Shown here: positions 25,251 to 33,761 of the stretch, piece by piece
How positions within the stretch are numbered: position 1 is the stretch's first letter
Layout: each line of letters opens with the position of its first letter
DNA from: G020350405 sp964513655
GTDB lineage: Bacteria; Planctomycetota; Phycisphaerae; Sedimentisphaerales; Anaerobacaceae
Direction of reading: 5' to 3'
DNA: 64,000 nt
Assembly (NCBI GenBank): GCA_964513655.1
Contig: CAZENQ010000005.1
Span: forward strand, 1 to 64,000
Notes under the pieces: model-generated
Told to the model about the DNA's origin: nothing
Databases searched by the model: none
What the model saw: the letters and a program-made list of their open reading frames with translations, nothing else
Program-made: the position numbers and the translations under genes

Positions 25251-26408
25251 ATGAAAACCATATACTTTGATAATAACGCTACAACTAAAGTCGCTGAGGA
25301 AGTGCTCGAAGAGATGAAGCCGTTGTTCTGCGAGCTTTACGGCAATCCTTCGAGTATGCATACGTTCGGCGGACAAATCGGACGCAAAATCCGCAAGGCC
25401 CGTGAGCAGGTAGCCGAGCTGCTTGGATGTGACCCGAGCGAAGTTATATTTACAAGCTGTGGGACCGAAAGTGACAATACGGCCATCAAGGGAACGCTTG
25501 CGGCCCTACCAAACAAACGCAAAGTCATTACCTCGAGAGTTGAGCATCCTGCTGTTCTGCAGGTCTGCCGGGGTCTGGAAAATCACGGGTATACGGTTGT
25601 CGAAATACCGGTTGACAAGCAGGGACGGCTTGATTTGGATGAGCTTGAAACACAAATCGATGATGATACCGCTCTTGTTACGATAATGTATGCAAACAAT
25701 GAAACCGGCGTCGTATTTCCGGTTGAAAGAATAGCTGAGATGGCCGCCGGCAAGGCCGCTGTATTTCACACAGACGCTGTGCAGGCGATTGGAAAGATAC
25801 CGTTGAATTTGGCGAAAAGTCGCATCGATTTGCTGAGCATCTCGGGCCATAAACTGCACGCCCCGAAGGGCGTGGGTGCCCTGTACGTCAGGAAGGGCAC
25901 AAGATTGGCACCGTATATGCTGGGCGGACATCAGGAATCGGGACGCAGGGCCGGTACCGAAAATGTTCCCGGCATAGTCGGGCTGGGCAAAGCATGTGAA
26001 TTGGCGGCCAAGAATATCGAGCAGGAAAATCACAGGATAAAATATCTTCGGGACAAGCTTGAAACCGCCATATTGCAGAAGTGTCCGGATTGTCGGCTTA
26101 ACGGCGATAAAGACAATCGCCTGCCCAATACCAGCAACATCAGCTTCGAGTACATCGAGGGAGAGGCCATCCTCCTTATGCTCGATAAATACGGCATCTG
26201 CGCCAGCTCAGGTTCTGCCTGCACGTCCGGCTCACTCGAACCATCCCATGTCCTCCGCGCGATGGGCGTGCCCTTCACCGCAGCCCACGGCTCAATTCGT
26301 TTCAGCCTAAGCAGATACAACACCGAAGAAGAGGTCGATTACACAATCGAAAAAATGCCCGAAATCGTGAACAAACTCCGCGAACTGTCACCCTTTGTAA
26401 CTAAATAA
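25251..26408 (+). CDS. nifS: cysteine desulfurase NifS
   Basis: 385 residues, PLP enzyme that takes sulfur from cysteine and hands it to NifU. It has IYFDNNATTKV at the start, MYANNETGVVFPVE, the PLP lysine in SISGHKLHAPKG (Lys201) and the persulfide cysteine in CASSGSACTSGS (second Cys, ~324). Two ATGs are possible: 25245, overlapping the nifU stop as ATGA, and 25251. The AGAGG at 25240-25244 is spaced better for 25251. The reading frame extends further left inside nifU, but that part is not homologous. Confidence 0.96.
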   Translation: MKTIYFDNNATTKVAEEVLEEMKPLFCELYGNPSSMHTFGGQIGRKIRKAREQVAELLGCDPSEVIFTSCGTESDNTAIKGTLAALPNKRKVITSRVEHPAVLQVCRGLENHGYTVVEIPVDKQGRLDLDELETQIDDDTALVTIMYANNETGVVFPVERIAEMAAGKAAVFHTDAVQAIGKIPLNLAKSRIDLLSISGHKLHAPKGVGALYVRKGTRLAPYMLGGHQESGRRAGTENVPGIVGLGKACELAAKNIEQENHRIKYLRDKLETAILQKCPDCRLNGDKDNRLPNTSNISFEYIEGEAILLMLDKYGICASSGSACTSGSLEPSHVLRAMGVPFTAAHGSIRFSLSRYNTEEEVDYTIEKMPEIVNKLRELSPFVTK

Positions 26409-26421
26409 GAACTGAATCTGA

Positions 26422-26832
26422 CTACTGTCTAATCCAGCGGTTTCTTCTGTGTTGGTCGTATTTGCTGAATTTTCGTACCAGCTCCAATTCGAATTCATAT
26501 ACGTATCTTCGTTCATAGTTGTCGAACTGTGAAAAATCAAGATGAATCAGAGCTGTCGAAGGGTAAAAATCCACTACGCAGTACCAGGTTTTCATATTGG
26601 GCAGGTATTTGTAGTCAGGGCTCATCATTATGCCCCGCTTGTCAGGCAGCATCCTGTATCTGACAATATCACCATTGCTGAACTTTGGGGCAGGCGGAGT
26701 ATCTGTTACTGGCGAAAAAGTCTCCTCAGTACCCGGCAAAAAGACGGGGTCCTTAAGCCCGGCCTTCCCGCAGCCGGAGAAAACCAAGGCCGAAATAACT
26801 AACAAAATATTCAATAAAGCGGCTTTTTTCAT
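26422..26832 (-). CDS. small hypothetical lipoprotein
   Basis: 136 residues from the ATG at 26832: MKKAALLNILLVISALVFSG then Cys21 as a lipobox (VFSGC). A longer frame start at 26880 would put 16 residues before the signal and is unlikely. AAGGAGG directly abuts this ATG, an unusually tight spacing. The mature part has KFSNGDIVRYRMLPDKRG and MKTWYCVVDFYPST, which suggests a small beta-barrel/SH3-like fold, but I recognise no family. It converges with nifS across 13 bases. Confidence 0.68.
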   Translation of the reverse strand: MKKAALLNILLVISALVFSGCGKAGLKDPVFLPGTEETFSPVTDTPPAPKFSNGDIVRYRMLPDKRGIMMSPDYKYLPNMKTWYCVVDFYPSTALIHLDFSQFDNYERRYVYEFELELVRKFSKYDQHRRNRWIRQ

Positions 26833-26995
26833 CCTCCTTGTGCCAAAAAAAGACTCCGAATGAATAAGACCATCATACAAAAATTAACAGTCTCTGTCAA
26901 GGTATTTCCGCGTTAGCTCCGTTGCGAAAGCTAATACGACAAAGGCCTTTCAAGAAGAAATAAACTGCCGACCAGCTCTATACCGGCAAAGTTGG

Positions 26996-29107
26996 CTATC
27001 TGACAAGCCTTATCTTGCCCCATTTGCTTGGGGGGCTTGATTCACTGCATGCCCAGAAGTAGTCTATTCTCGGCTGCCAGTTTCGAATGAAGATATTGCC
27101 CGCAATCTTGGGGTGGGCCTGCGGGTCAAATCCATTGAGGGCCTTGGCAGGGATGAACAGCTCGACTATGTATCGACCTGAAAGGACCGCAAGAGCATGT
27201 TCTATGTCGGGGTGAGGGATCAGATGCTCCTCAAGTGTATCCCAGGGACGGTGCCACTGGAGGACCGTGCCGGCTTTGCCTGAATGGGTATCCGGTATAA
27301 ACAGAAAACTATGACAATGTTGGTCATACCAGTACTTCTCGTCGGCCGCAGGCCGGGTGGAAAAGCACACCTCGATAAAGTCAAAGCTCCCGCTTCTCCA
27401 AATATGTTTGATTGATTCTTCGTTAAGAGTATAACCATCGACATCTTTGTCGAAGACCTCCAGCCCGAGATACAGCCCCTCGTTCGTCCAGCCAAGATAT
27501 ACACCTGGTTCCTTGAGCTGGTCGGCCCGTTCGATACCAACTGTCTCCAAGTACTGCATTTTCGGTATCAAGGCCTGCTGCGGCCAGTCATCCAGGTCCG
27601 CATCGAGCGTGGGCGCTTTGTCCAGATACGGTGCCCAAAACCCGAGCTTACCACCGGCCGGTTTTTGCCAGATATCTTCCCGCTTGTCCTTGAAGCTGTT
27701 GGCGTGCAAATCATTAAGTAAGGGTGTTGTCTGACGAATGGCCTCGACCATATGCTCGTAGGGCCTGTCGTAAACATCAACGATGCCGAAATCGACGTCC
27801 TCCCCGTCTCCCCGGCCGGATGGCGGCTCGTCGTTCCATTGAAACCAGTCGGCACCGATGATATACGGGACTCTGGCAAACCGGGCGGTAAAGAGCCTGT
27901 AGCCGTCGGCCTTAGCCTGCTGGTCGATGACGTGTCCCCATATAAAGCCGCTGCGGTTCCGGTTGCCGCTTCGTCCGTCGATAGAATGAAAGCCATATTC
28001 CGTAATAATTATTGGCTGTCCCGACAGTTCATACATCGACTCAAACATCTCTCTACCGAGTTTGGCATCAGAGGCGTAAACATTAATTGACATTGCATCG
28101 GTGTAGTCTCTTGATGCCTCAAACAACTGCCGTGGCGCAGAACCCTTGAATCGTACACCGAGTATCAAATGGTTGGGGTCATACTGACGAATCAGCTTTG
28201 TCGTCAGGCTCAGGTAATCCGTTCCCAGATGCAGCAGCCACGCCTCTTTAAGTCGCGCTCGGGTTCTGGCCGGATATTTAGGCAGCTTGGTCCATCTGTC
28301 GAGTTCATCCCAGCTCTTTATTGCAGTATCCCACTCCCGATTAAAATCTTCGATTGTCTGCCAGAGAGACACAATTACCTTCATAACCTCCCGGCGGTTA
28401 GGATTGTCAGGCGCAAGGTCGTTGAAATAGCGGTCTGCAGCACCAAAATCCTCCTTCCAGCCCAACTCGTTGTCGATGAAGTAACCGACGAGATTAGTAT
28501 TGTTACGAAGCCCAACAACCTGCTTTTTGATAATCTCTTCCGCGGCTTGAGGCCAGTCGGGTTCGTAGAACAGTTTGCTCCCTTTGCCCACCCAAGACCA
28601 GACACTCAGGCATCGCGAGATTGCCACATCATGTCTGTGGAAAACCGGCTGGCACCACCCTCCCAGAGCCTTAAAGCCGGCATCTTTCACTCGCTCAACT
28701 GTTTTAGCCGCCCACTCATCGAGATACTCATCCAAATCGTCAGAGTCAACGTTCCATATCTCAACATCCGTTGGGCCTTTGTAGTCTCCGCTTACGTAAT
28801 GCGGCCCGTTTACATCGCGTCCTTTTTGAAACGGCTGAACGGTTGTTACTGTATTTAGAAATTCCTGTTTGCCTTCAGGTGAGAGAAACCACCACACGCC
28901 GTTGGTATCTCGTTTCAAACGCCAGAAGCCGGGTTTGCCTTTTATCAGTTCACCACCCTCAACCTTGCACCAAATCTCATCATCCGCCGGTACTGTTGTG
29001 CCTACGGATTTGGCAGCTTTTGTCCCATCTGCACACCCGGCCAGAGCTATCACTAAAACAGCCAGTGGCAAGATTATAACGGCTAATGTGTGTTCTCTAA
29101 TTTTCAT
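26996..29107 (-). CDS. GH-A clan glycoside hydrolase lipoprotein (GH50/GH42-like) with CBM9-like domain
   Basis: 703 residues. Lipobox ALAGC (Cys25). The catalytic barrel (~55-480) begins GFWRLKRDTNGVWWFLSPEG, which is like GH50 agarases. The acid/base glutamate is in LVGYFIDNELGW (Glu214) and the nucleophile in GQPIIITEYGFHS (Glu370). The C-terminal ~530-700 region (DADLDDWPQQA, VYLGWTNEGLYLGLEVFDKD) resembles CBM9/DOMON sugar-binding domains. A surface-anchored enzyme acting on a galactan- or agar-type polysaccharide is the best guess; a beta-galactosidase is the alternative. No sugar transporter or regulator lies beside it. Confidence 0.8.
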   Translation of the reverse strand: MKIREHTLAVIILPLAVLVIALAGCADGTKAAKSVGTTVPADDEIWCKVEGGELIKGKPGFWRLKRDTNGVWWFLSPEGKQEFLNTVTTVQPFQKGRDVNGPHYVSGDYKGPTDVEIWNVDSDDLDEYLDEWAAKTVERVKDAGFKALGGWCQPVFHRHDVAISRCLSVWSWVGKGSKLFYEPDWPQAAEEIIKKQVVGLRNNTNLVGYFIDNELGWKEDFGAADRYFNDLAPDNPNRREVMKVIVSLWQTIEDFNREWDTAIKSWDELDRWTKLPKYPARTRARLKEAWLLHLGTDYLSLTTKLIRQYDPNHLILGVRFKGSAPRQLFEASRDYTDAMSINVYASDAKLGREMFESMYELSGQPIIITEYGFHSIDGRSGNRNRSGFIWGHVIDQQAKADGYRLFTARFARVPYIIGADWFQWNDEPPSGRGDGEDVDFGIVDVYDRPYEHMVEAIRQTTPLLNDLHANSFKDKREDIWQKPAGGKLGFWAPYLDKAPTLDADLDDWPQQALIPKMQYLETVGIERADQLKEPGVYLGWTNEGLYLGLEVFDKDVDGYTLNEESIKHIWRSGSFDFIEVCFSTRPAADEKYWYDQHCHSFLFIPDTHSGKAGTVLQWHRPWDTLEEHLIPHPDIEHALAVLSGRYIVELFIPAKALNGFDPQAHPKIAGNIFIRNWQPRIDYFWACSESSPPSKWGKIRLVR

Positions 29108-29198
29108 AATAGTCTCCCATAATCAAATAAGGCTAATATATTGAGTTCTCTGCTTTGGCCTTGAATTTCAGTTCACATTTGCCTGCTTTCGAGATAAC

Positions 29199-29282
29199 TG
29201 CCGAAGGAGGGACTCGAACCCTCACCCTGTCGCCAGGACGGGATTTTGAATCCCGCGCGTCTGCCAATTCCGCCACTTCGGC
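29199..29282 (-). tRNA. tRNA-Leu (anticodon CAA)
   Basis: 84 bases, class II with a long variable arm. Read on the minus strand, acceptor GCCGAAG pairs with CTTCGGC, discriminator A. The anticodon stem CGGGA/TCCCG encloses TTCAAAA, so the anticodon is CAA. The T loop is GGTTCGAGTCC. CCA is not encoded. Confidence 0.95.
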
Positions 29283-29299
29283 CGATTTATTGACCGATG

Positions 29300-29328
29300 A
29301 TTATTAATTATTGGACAATTCTTGTCAA
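29300..29328 (-). promoter_or_regulatory. promoter of tRNA-Leu
   Basis: Minus strand: TTGACA (29323-29328), 17-base spacer, AATAAT (29300-29305), about 18 bases before the tRNA 5' end. Confidence 0.6.
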
Positions 29329-29337
29329 CGCTGAATT

Positions 29338-29958
29338 TCACTCAGTGGCCGAAAACCTAAGGGCAAGCCTTGCCGTCTTGTTAGTCAGCCAGTACTGCAA
29401 TAAAACCAGGGCGGCCCCGCCTGTAAATACCACGCCAAAAAATATTGGCACCGTAAATGTAAATGACAGAACCGGCGTTTCAAATCTGTAACCTATCATC
29501 TGTCCGACAAGCGCCCACAAAGTCAGCAAACAACATATCAGCACCATAACCAGAGCCGTAAACATGGAGGTCCTCCTGATATTTCGATCACATTCTCCCA
29601 TCCCGGCCTTTATATGATACATCTTCCTGGCGGTATAAATACCGGCCATCATACCCACGGGAAAGTTAAGTATCGGTATCCCCATGCAAAAGCCAAATAC
29701 CCCTATCGAGTAGAAAATATAAATCGCCGCCAGCACTTTGGTGTTCATTTGATAGGCCTTCTTAACCCAGCTTTTTACGAATATAGTATCAATGATTAGG
29801 CCAACGCCCAGTCCCCCTAACGCCCAGTATGCAATGCCCTTTTCCTCAAAATATACGACATTTACAAAACCAGCCGCAGCAACACAAAGCAACAGCGGCA
29901 GAAAACCGAAAAACATGCCCAGTATTATAGATTCGATCTTGCTCACAATGTCATCCAT
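29338..29958 (-). CDS. hypothetical membrane protein
   Basis: 206 residues from the ATG at 29958 (MDDIVSKIESIILGMFF). A start 21 bases earlier adds MRSGQYR and is possible. About five hydrophobic segments: 10-35, 44-62, 75-100, 128-150 and 160-190, with a basic loop (RKMYHIKAG) between the third and fourth. No family recognised. It follows proB by 27 bases on the same strand and may be the last gene of the proA-proB transcript. Transport or small-solute roles are conceivable from context only. Confidence 0.65.
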   Translation of the reverse strand: MDDIVSKIESIILGMFFGFLPLLLCVAAAGFVNVVYFEEKGIAYWALGGLGVGLIIDTIFVKSWVKKAYQMNTKVLAAIYIFYSIGVFGFCMGIPILNFPVGMMAGIYTARKMYHIKAGMGECDRNIRRTSMFTALVMVLICCLLTLWALVGQMIGYRFETPVLSFTFTVPIFFGVVFTGGAALVLLQYWLTNKTARLALRFSATE

Positions 29959-29985
29959 GCGATATTGGCCAGACCGCACCTGTCA

Positions 29986-31092
29986 TCAATAATCCAGAAA
30001 GACGATGTCTTCCGGTATAGCGACGACATCCCTTCTACCAGGTCCAAGAATCTTTTTTATTTCAGTGCTGTGTTTGCCGGCCAAGGCCTTCAGCTCGGCA
30101 CTGCTGAAATTCGTAACGGCCTTGGCGTTGTCATTGAGCATAACGACCGCTCCGGCCTCAAATGTCCCTTTGATGGAGATTACGCCGCTTGGCAGAAGGC
30201 TTTTTCGGTTTTTAACGGCCCGCACCGCGCCTTCGTCGATATTTATTGTCCCGGCAGTCGTGCTATTTAGAATCCACCTTGCGCGATTGCTGAGCTTTCG
30301 TTTTGGCATAAAGACGGTGCCGATTTGCTCGCCAGCGACAATCCGGCCAATGACGTTTTTCAGCCTGCCGTCAGCCAGGACCATCCGGCAGCCCGCGTTG
30401 GAGGCTATCTTTGCGGCTTCTATTTTGGTTCTCATTCCGCCGCTTCCGTGCCTGCTCCCCTTGCCGCCGGCGCTTTTGATGATTTTCTCGGTTATCTCAT
30501 AGACGGCCGGTACGGCTTCAGCGTCCTTGAACCTCCGCGGGTCCTTGTCATAAAGGGCATCGATGTCACTTAGCATAATCAGCAAATCCGCGTCGATTTT
30601 ACTGGCGACCAGAGCTCCTAACTTATCATTATCACCAAAGGCCGTGCCGATTTCATCAGTGCTCACACTGTCGTTTTCGTTGAGAATCGGGACAACGCCC
30701 AGCTTATGCAGCGTCTCAATCGAACTGCGAAGATTCAGATAGGTCTTTCTGTTGTTGAGCACCTCGGCAGTTAGCAGAACCTGGGCAACGGTGACGCCAT
30801 AGCGGGCGAATGACTTTCGGTACTCCGCCATCAAAAGCGGCTGGCCGATTGCCGCACAGGCCTGACGCATCTTTATACCCTGCACTTTGTCAACCATCTC
30901 AAGTTGCCCGGCACCCATGCCGATGGCACCTGAGCTGACGATTACGACCTGCCTGCCGGTCTGAAGTAAAGAGCTTATCTGGCGGGCGATTCGGCTGACA
31001 TAGCCGATGTCGATTTCGATAGTACCTTCCTTCGTAAGTATGTTGGTGCCTATCTTGACGACAATCTTCTTTGCGTTAGTAAAATCCCGCAT
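29986..31092 (-). CDS. proB: glutamate 5-kinase
   Basis: 368 residues. First step of proline synthesis. Marks are KKIVVKIGTNILTKEG, VIVSSGAIGMGAGQLE, LNENDSVSTDEIG and FGDNDKLGALVASKIDADLL. The C-terminal ~275-365 part (WILNSTTAGTINIDEGAVRA, KSLLPSGVISIKGTFEAGAV) is the PUA domain of full-length ProB. Its start directly follows the proA stop with no intervening base, the reverse of the usual proB-proA order. Confidence 0.96.
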   Translation of the reverse strand: MRDFTNAKKIVVKIGTNILTKEGTIEIDIGYVSRIARQISSLLQTGRQVVIVSSGAIGMGAGQLEMVDKVQGIKMRQACAAIGQPLLMAEYRKSFARYGVTVAQVLLTAEVLNNRKTYLNLRSSIETLHKLGVVPILNENDSVSTDEIGTAFGDNDKLGALVASKIDADLLIMLSDIDALYDKDPRRFKDAEAVPAVYEITEKIIKSAGGKGSRHGSGGMRTKIEAAKIASNAGCRMVLADGRLKNVIGRIVAGEQIGTVFMPKRKLSNRARWILNSTTAGTINIDEGAVRAVKNRKSLLPSGVISIKGTFEAGAVVMLNDNAKAVTNFSSAELKALAGKHSTEIKKILGPGRRDVVAIPEDIVFLDY

Positions 31093-32391
31093 CTACAGTT
31101 CGCAATCCTTATTTAGTTTCTTGTGCGTGAATTTCTTGCCGCCACTGCCGGAATAATCAGCTACAATCTGGCCGGAACCCAAAAGCTTCCATTTGTATAT
31201 TAAGAGCCCCTCCATACCCACAGGCCCGCGCGCATGTATCTTGTTGGTGCTTATTCCAACCTCAGCGCCGAGTCCGAAACGGTATCCATCGCTAAAGCGC
31301 GTACTGCAGTTCCAGAACACATTAGCCGAATCAACCAGGTCCATAAATTCGGCCGCATTTGCCTTATTAGCCGTCACTATGGCATCAGTATGGCCGGAGC
31401 CAAACCTGTTTATATGCCCAATCGCCTCATCCAAACCGCCAACTACCTTTATCGAGATTATCTCGTCGAGATACTCTGTCGACCAATCCTGTTCGGTTGC
31501 AGGCTCTACCTGAATTATCGAGGCCGTTTGCTCACAGCCGCGAATCTCAACGTTCGCCTGGTCAAGCGCGGTTTTAATCCTCGGCAGGAAGTCTCCAGCG
31601 ACTTTTTCATCCACAAGCAGGGTTTCGGCCGCATTGCAGACAGCACAATACTGGCACTTGGAATCAACGGCTATCTTTACCGCCATATCCAATTCGGCCT
31701 CTGCGTCCACGTAAACGTGGCATATTCCCTCAGCATGGCCTAATACGGGTATATTTGTATTATCCATTATGTGGCGGACAAACTCATTGCTGCCTCGGGG
31801 TACGAGCAAATCAATGTATTGGTCCATTTTCAGTATTTCTGTGACCTCAGCACGGGTTTCCATCAATCCGAGCCAACCTTTGGGGATACCAGCCTTCTCG
31901 GAGGCACGGGAAATGACATCGGCCAAGATTTTATTAGTATGCTGTGCCTCGCTTCCGCCTTTCAGCAGGACGGCATTGCCGCTTTTTAGGCAAAGGGTCG
32001 AGATTTGCACGAGGGCATCCGGCCGGGATTCGAAAATAACGCCTACAACACCAATAGGGCAGCTAACTTTATAGAGTTCCAGTCCTTCGTCAAGCTCAGT
32101 CGCAGAGATTGTCCTGCCCACAGGGTCGTCGATTTTAATCAAGCTCTCAATACCTGCTCGTACATCGGCGATTTTTTGCTCATCAAACTTTAGACGCTTC
32201 AGCAGGGGTGCAGACAGACTGCTTTTCCCGGCATCGGCCAGGTCCTGCTTGTTGGCTGAGGCTATTTCTGCACTATTTTGCCTCAGGGCCTCGGCAATTT
32301 CAGCCAATGCCTTATTCTTGACCTTGGTCTTGACCGCCGCCAGTTGAATCGACGCCGCCTTGGCCGCTGCAGCTATTTCCGCAATACTCAT
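31093..32391 (-). CDS. proA: glutamate-5-semialdehyde dehydrogenase (gamma-glutamyl phosphate reductase)
   Basis: 432 residues, aldehyde-dehydrogenase superfamily. It reduces gamma-glutamyl phosphate to the semialdehyde. It shows CPIGVVGVIFESRPDALVQI, LCLKSGNAVLLKGGSEA, the catalytic cysteine in CQYCAVCNAAETLLV, and FSDGYRFGLGAEVGISTNKI near the end. First gene of the proA-proB pair. The upstream gap is shared with the divergent tRNA-Gly promoter. Confidence 0.97.
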   Translation of the reverse strand: MSIAEIAAAAKAASIQLAAVKTKVKNKALAEIAEALRQNSAEIASANKQDLADAGKSSLSAPLLKRLKFDEQKIADVRAGIESLIKIDDPVGRTISATELDEGLELYKVSCPIGVVGVIFESRPDALVQISTLCLKSGNAVLLKGGSEAQHTNKILADVISRASEKAGIPKGWLGLMETRAEVTEILKMDQYIDLLVPRGSNEFVRHIMDNTNIPVLGHAEGICHVYVDAEAELDMAVKIAVDSKCQYCAVCNAAETLLVDEKVAGDFLPRIKTALDQANVEIRGCEQTASIIQVEPATEQDWSTEYLDEIISIKVVGGLDEAIGHINRFGSGHTDAIVTANKANAAEFMDLVDSANVFWNCSTRFSDGYRFGLGAEVGISTNKIHARGPVGMEGLLIYKWKLLGSGQIVADYSGSGGKKFTHKKLNKDCEL

Positions 32392-32410
32392 CTTGATTTC
32401 CCGTTGACCA

Positions 32411-32439
32411 TTGATAATTAACCGTTGATTACTTATAAT
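32411..32439 (+). promoter_or_regulatory. promoter of tRNA-Gly(TCC)
   Basis: TTGATA (32411-32416), 17-base spacer, TATAAT (32434-32439). It lies in an AT-rich stretch with repeated GATAGTAAATA words (32448-32486). Confidence 0.6.
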
Positions 32440-32492
32440 TCAGTAGCCGATAGTAAATAATAAACAGTAGATAGTAAATAGTAAATCGCACT

Positions 32493-32563
32493 GCGGGTGT
32501 AGCTTAGTGGTAAAGCTCCAGCCTTCCAAGCTGGTCACGCGGGTTCGATCCCCGCCACCCGCT
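32493..32563 (+). tRNA. tRNA-Gly (anticodon TCC)
   Basis: 71 bases. Acceptor GCGGGTG pairs with CACCCGC, discriminator T. The anticodon loop CTTCCAA gives anticodon TCC. The T arm is GCGGGTTCGATCCCCGC. CCA is not encoded. Confidence 0.95.
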
Positions 32564-32910
32564 TTTATCATATTGTCCTGGCACTAAGCCCTTCCCAGAG
32601 GAGTTCCAGCCGTTTCCCCGACATAGAGATAGTAGTCTCTGCTACACACCATCTGGCGGGCTACCATTGCCGCAGAAGCAGGAATCCGGAGTTCTGGTGA
32701 GCCTGACGCGCCAAGATCGGCATCGTGCGAGTATGTTTGTGCGGAATTTACAGGTTGCTGCTAAGAATCCCCAGAAAACCGTTAAAAATAACCAGCCCAA
32801 TCCAATAGCCGTCGTTCCTGTAAGCGCTTCTATCTACGCCAGTTAGCTTCCTGGGACCAACGTCCTATAATAAAATTTCGAAAAATTTTTAAAAAAATCA
32901 TTTTTATGTG
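32564..32910. other. intergenic region, tRNA-Gly to mraZ promoter
   Basis: About 350 bases with no supported ORF or RNA. Small hairpins AGAGA-N6-TCTCT (near 32625) and GGGAC-N4-GTCC (near 32857) are too weak to name. A run of A/T at 32870-32905 precedes the promoter. Confidence 0.4.
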
Positions 32911-32938
32911 TTGACTTGGTGGTAAGAAGTGGTATAGT
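32911..32938 (+). promoter_or_regulatory. mraZ/dcw promoter with MraZ-type repeats
   Basis: TTGACT (32911-32916), 16-base spacer, TATAGT (32933-32938). GTGGT occurs at 32919-32923 and 32929-32933, exactly 10 bases apart inside the spacer, and GTGGG at 32960-32964 in the leader. MraZ is known to bind direct TGGG-like repeats with 10-base periodicity at its own promoter. Autoregulation is therefore likely here. Confidence 0.65.
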
Positions 32939-32973
32939 CTCCCATTGCGAGAACGATAAGTGGGACGATTGCC

Positions 32974-33447
32974 ATGCTATTATTAACAGGCGAATATCAA
33001 CACGTAGTCGACAGCAAGAGCAGGGTCCTCATTTCCAACAAGCTGCGGAGTCAGATTGACGCGGAGGAGCACGGCAACAATTTCTATGTTGTACTCGGCG
33101 CCAACGGCATACTTTGTCTGTATCCTGAGAAATATTTCGAGCAGATAGCCCTTGCGGTTGCGCCCGAGACCACCGCCCCGGATGAGGCGGTGGCGTTCGA
33201 GCGGATGAGCTTCGCCCTGGCCAGCAGGGTGGAGCTGGATGGGCAGGGCCGACTGTTGCTGAATGAGAGGCTGCGCACAAGAGCCGGGTTGAAAGACCAT
33301 GTGACGCTGGTCGGCGTCAGGGACCATATCGAACTGTGGAACAGCAAAGACTGGGAGCAATATCTTGCCGACCATATGGCCCAGTACCAGAAGCAGATGT
33401 CGCAGGCCAGGCAGGTTGTCCTGCAAAGGCAGAATGAAGAGCTTTGA
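32974..33447 (+). CDS. mraZ: division/cell-wall cluster regulator MraZ
   Basis: 157 residues with two SpoVT/AbrB-like halves. Each carries the DxxxR signature: VDSKSRVLI in the first and LDGQGRLLL in the second. The first residues LLLTGEYQHVVDSKSRV are typical, and the C-terminal tail (MAQYQKQMSQARQVVLQRQN) is helical. MraZ forms a ring-shaped oligomer that represses the dcw promoter. It opens this cluster as in most bacteria and has GTGGN repeats in its promoter. Confidence 0.96.
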   Translation: MLLLTGEYQHVVDSKSRVLISNKLRSQIDAEEHGNNFYVVLGANGILCLYPEKYFEQIALAVAPETTAPDEAVAFERMSFALASRVELDGQGRLLLNERLRTRAGLKDHVTLVGVRDHIELWNSKDWEQYLADHMAQYQKQMSQARQVVLQRQNEEL

Positions 33448-33465
33448 CTTTTTCAGTGGAGGCGA

Positions 33466-33675
33466 ATGACAAGGATGGATTCGAATCATTGGCAAATCGT
33501 AGAGAGAACTCTTGCAGGCCAAAGGCCGGTTGATGAGGAGGCCTTTGCTTCACTGGCGATTCTAAAGGAACGACTCCAGCGGGTGAAGAGGCTCGGAAAG
33601 CCGTTTTCCAACATTGGATTTTCATTCCATGTTGATCAGCTTAAAGAACGGAAAAACGCAGTAACCGTGGGCTAA
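33466..33675 (+). CDS. small hypothetical protein between mraZ and rsmH
   Basis: 69 residues, starting MTRMDSNHWQIVERTLAGQR, with GGAGG 4 bases before the ATG. It is charged, mostly helical by appearance (EERLQRVKRLGKP-like region LKERLQRVKRLGKP) and has no membrane segment or cysteine. No family recognised. It lies 18 bases after mraZ and 86 before rsmH, in a place where other bacteria have no gene. The good ribosome site and position favour a real gene. Confidence 0.55.
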   Translation: MTRMDSNHWQIVERTLAGQRPVDEEAFASLAILKERLQRVKRLGKPFSNIGFSFHVDQLKERKNAVTVG

Positions 33676-33761
33676 GGCCCAGTAAATGGTGTTTTTGGTC
33701 TTTAACATTACAGAAGCGTATTATTGCGAGAGAGCACAAAATCGGGCTTTCTGATTAAGAA

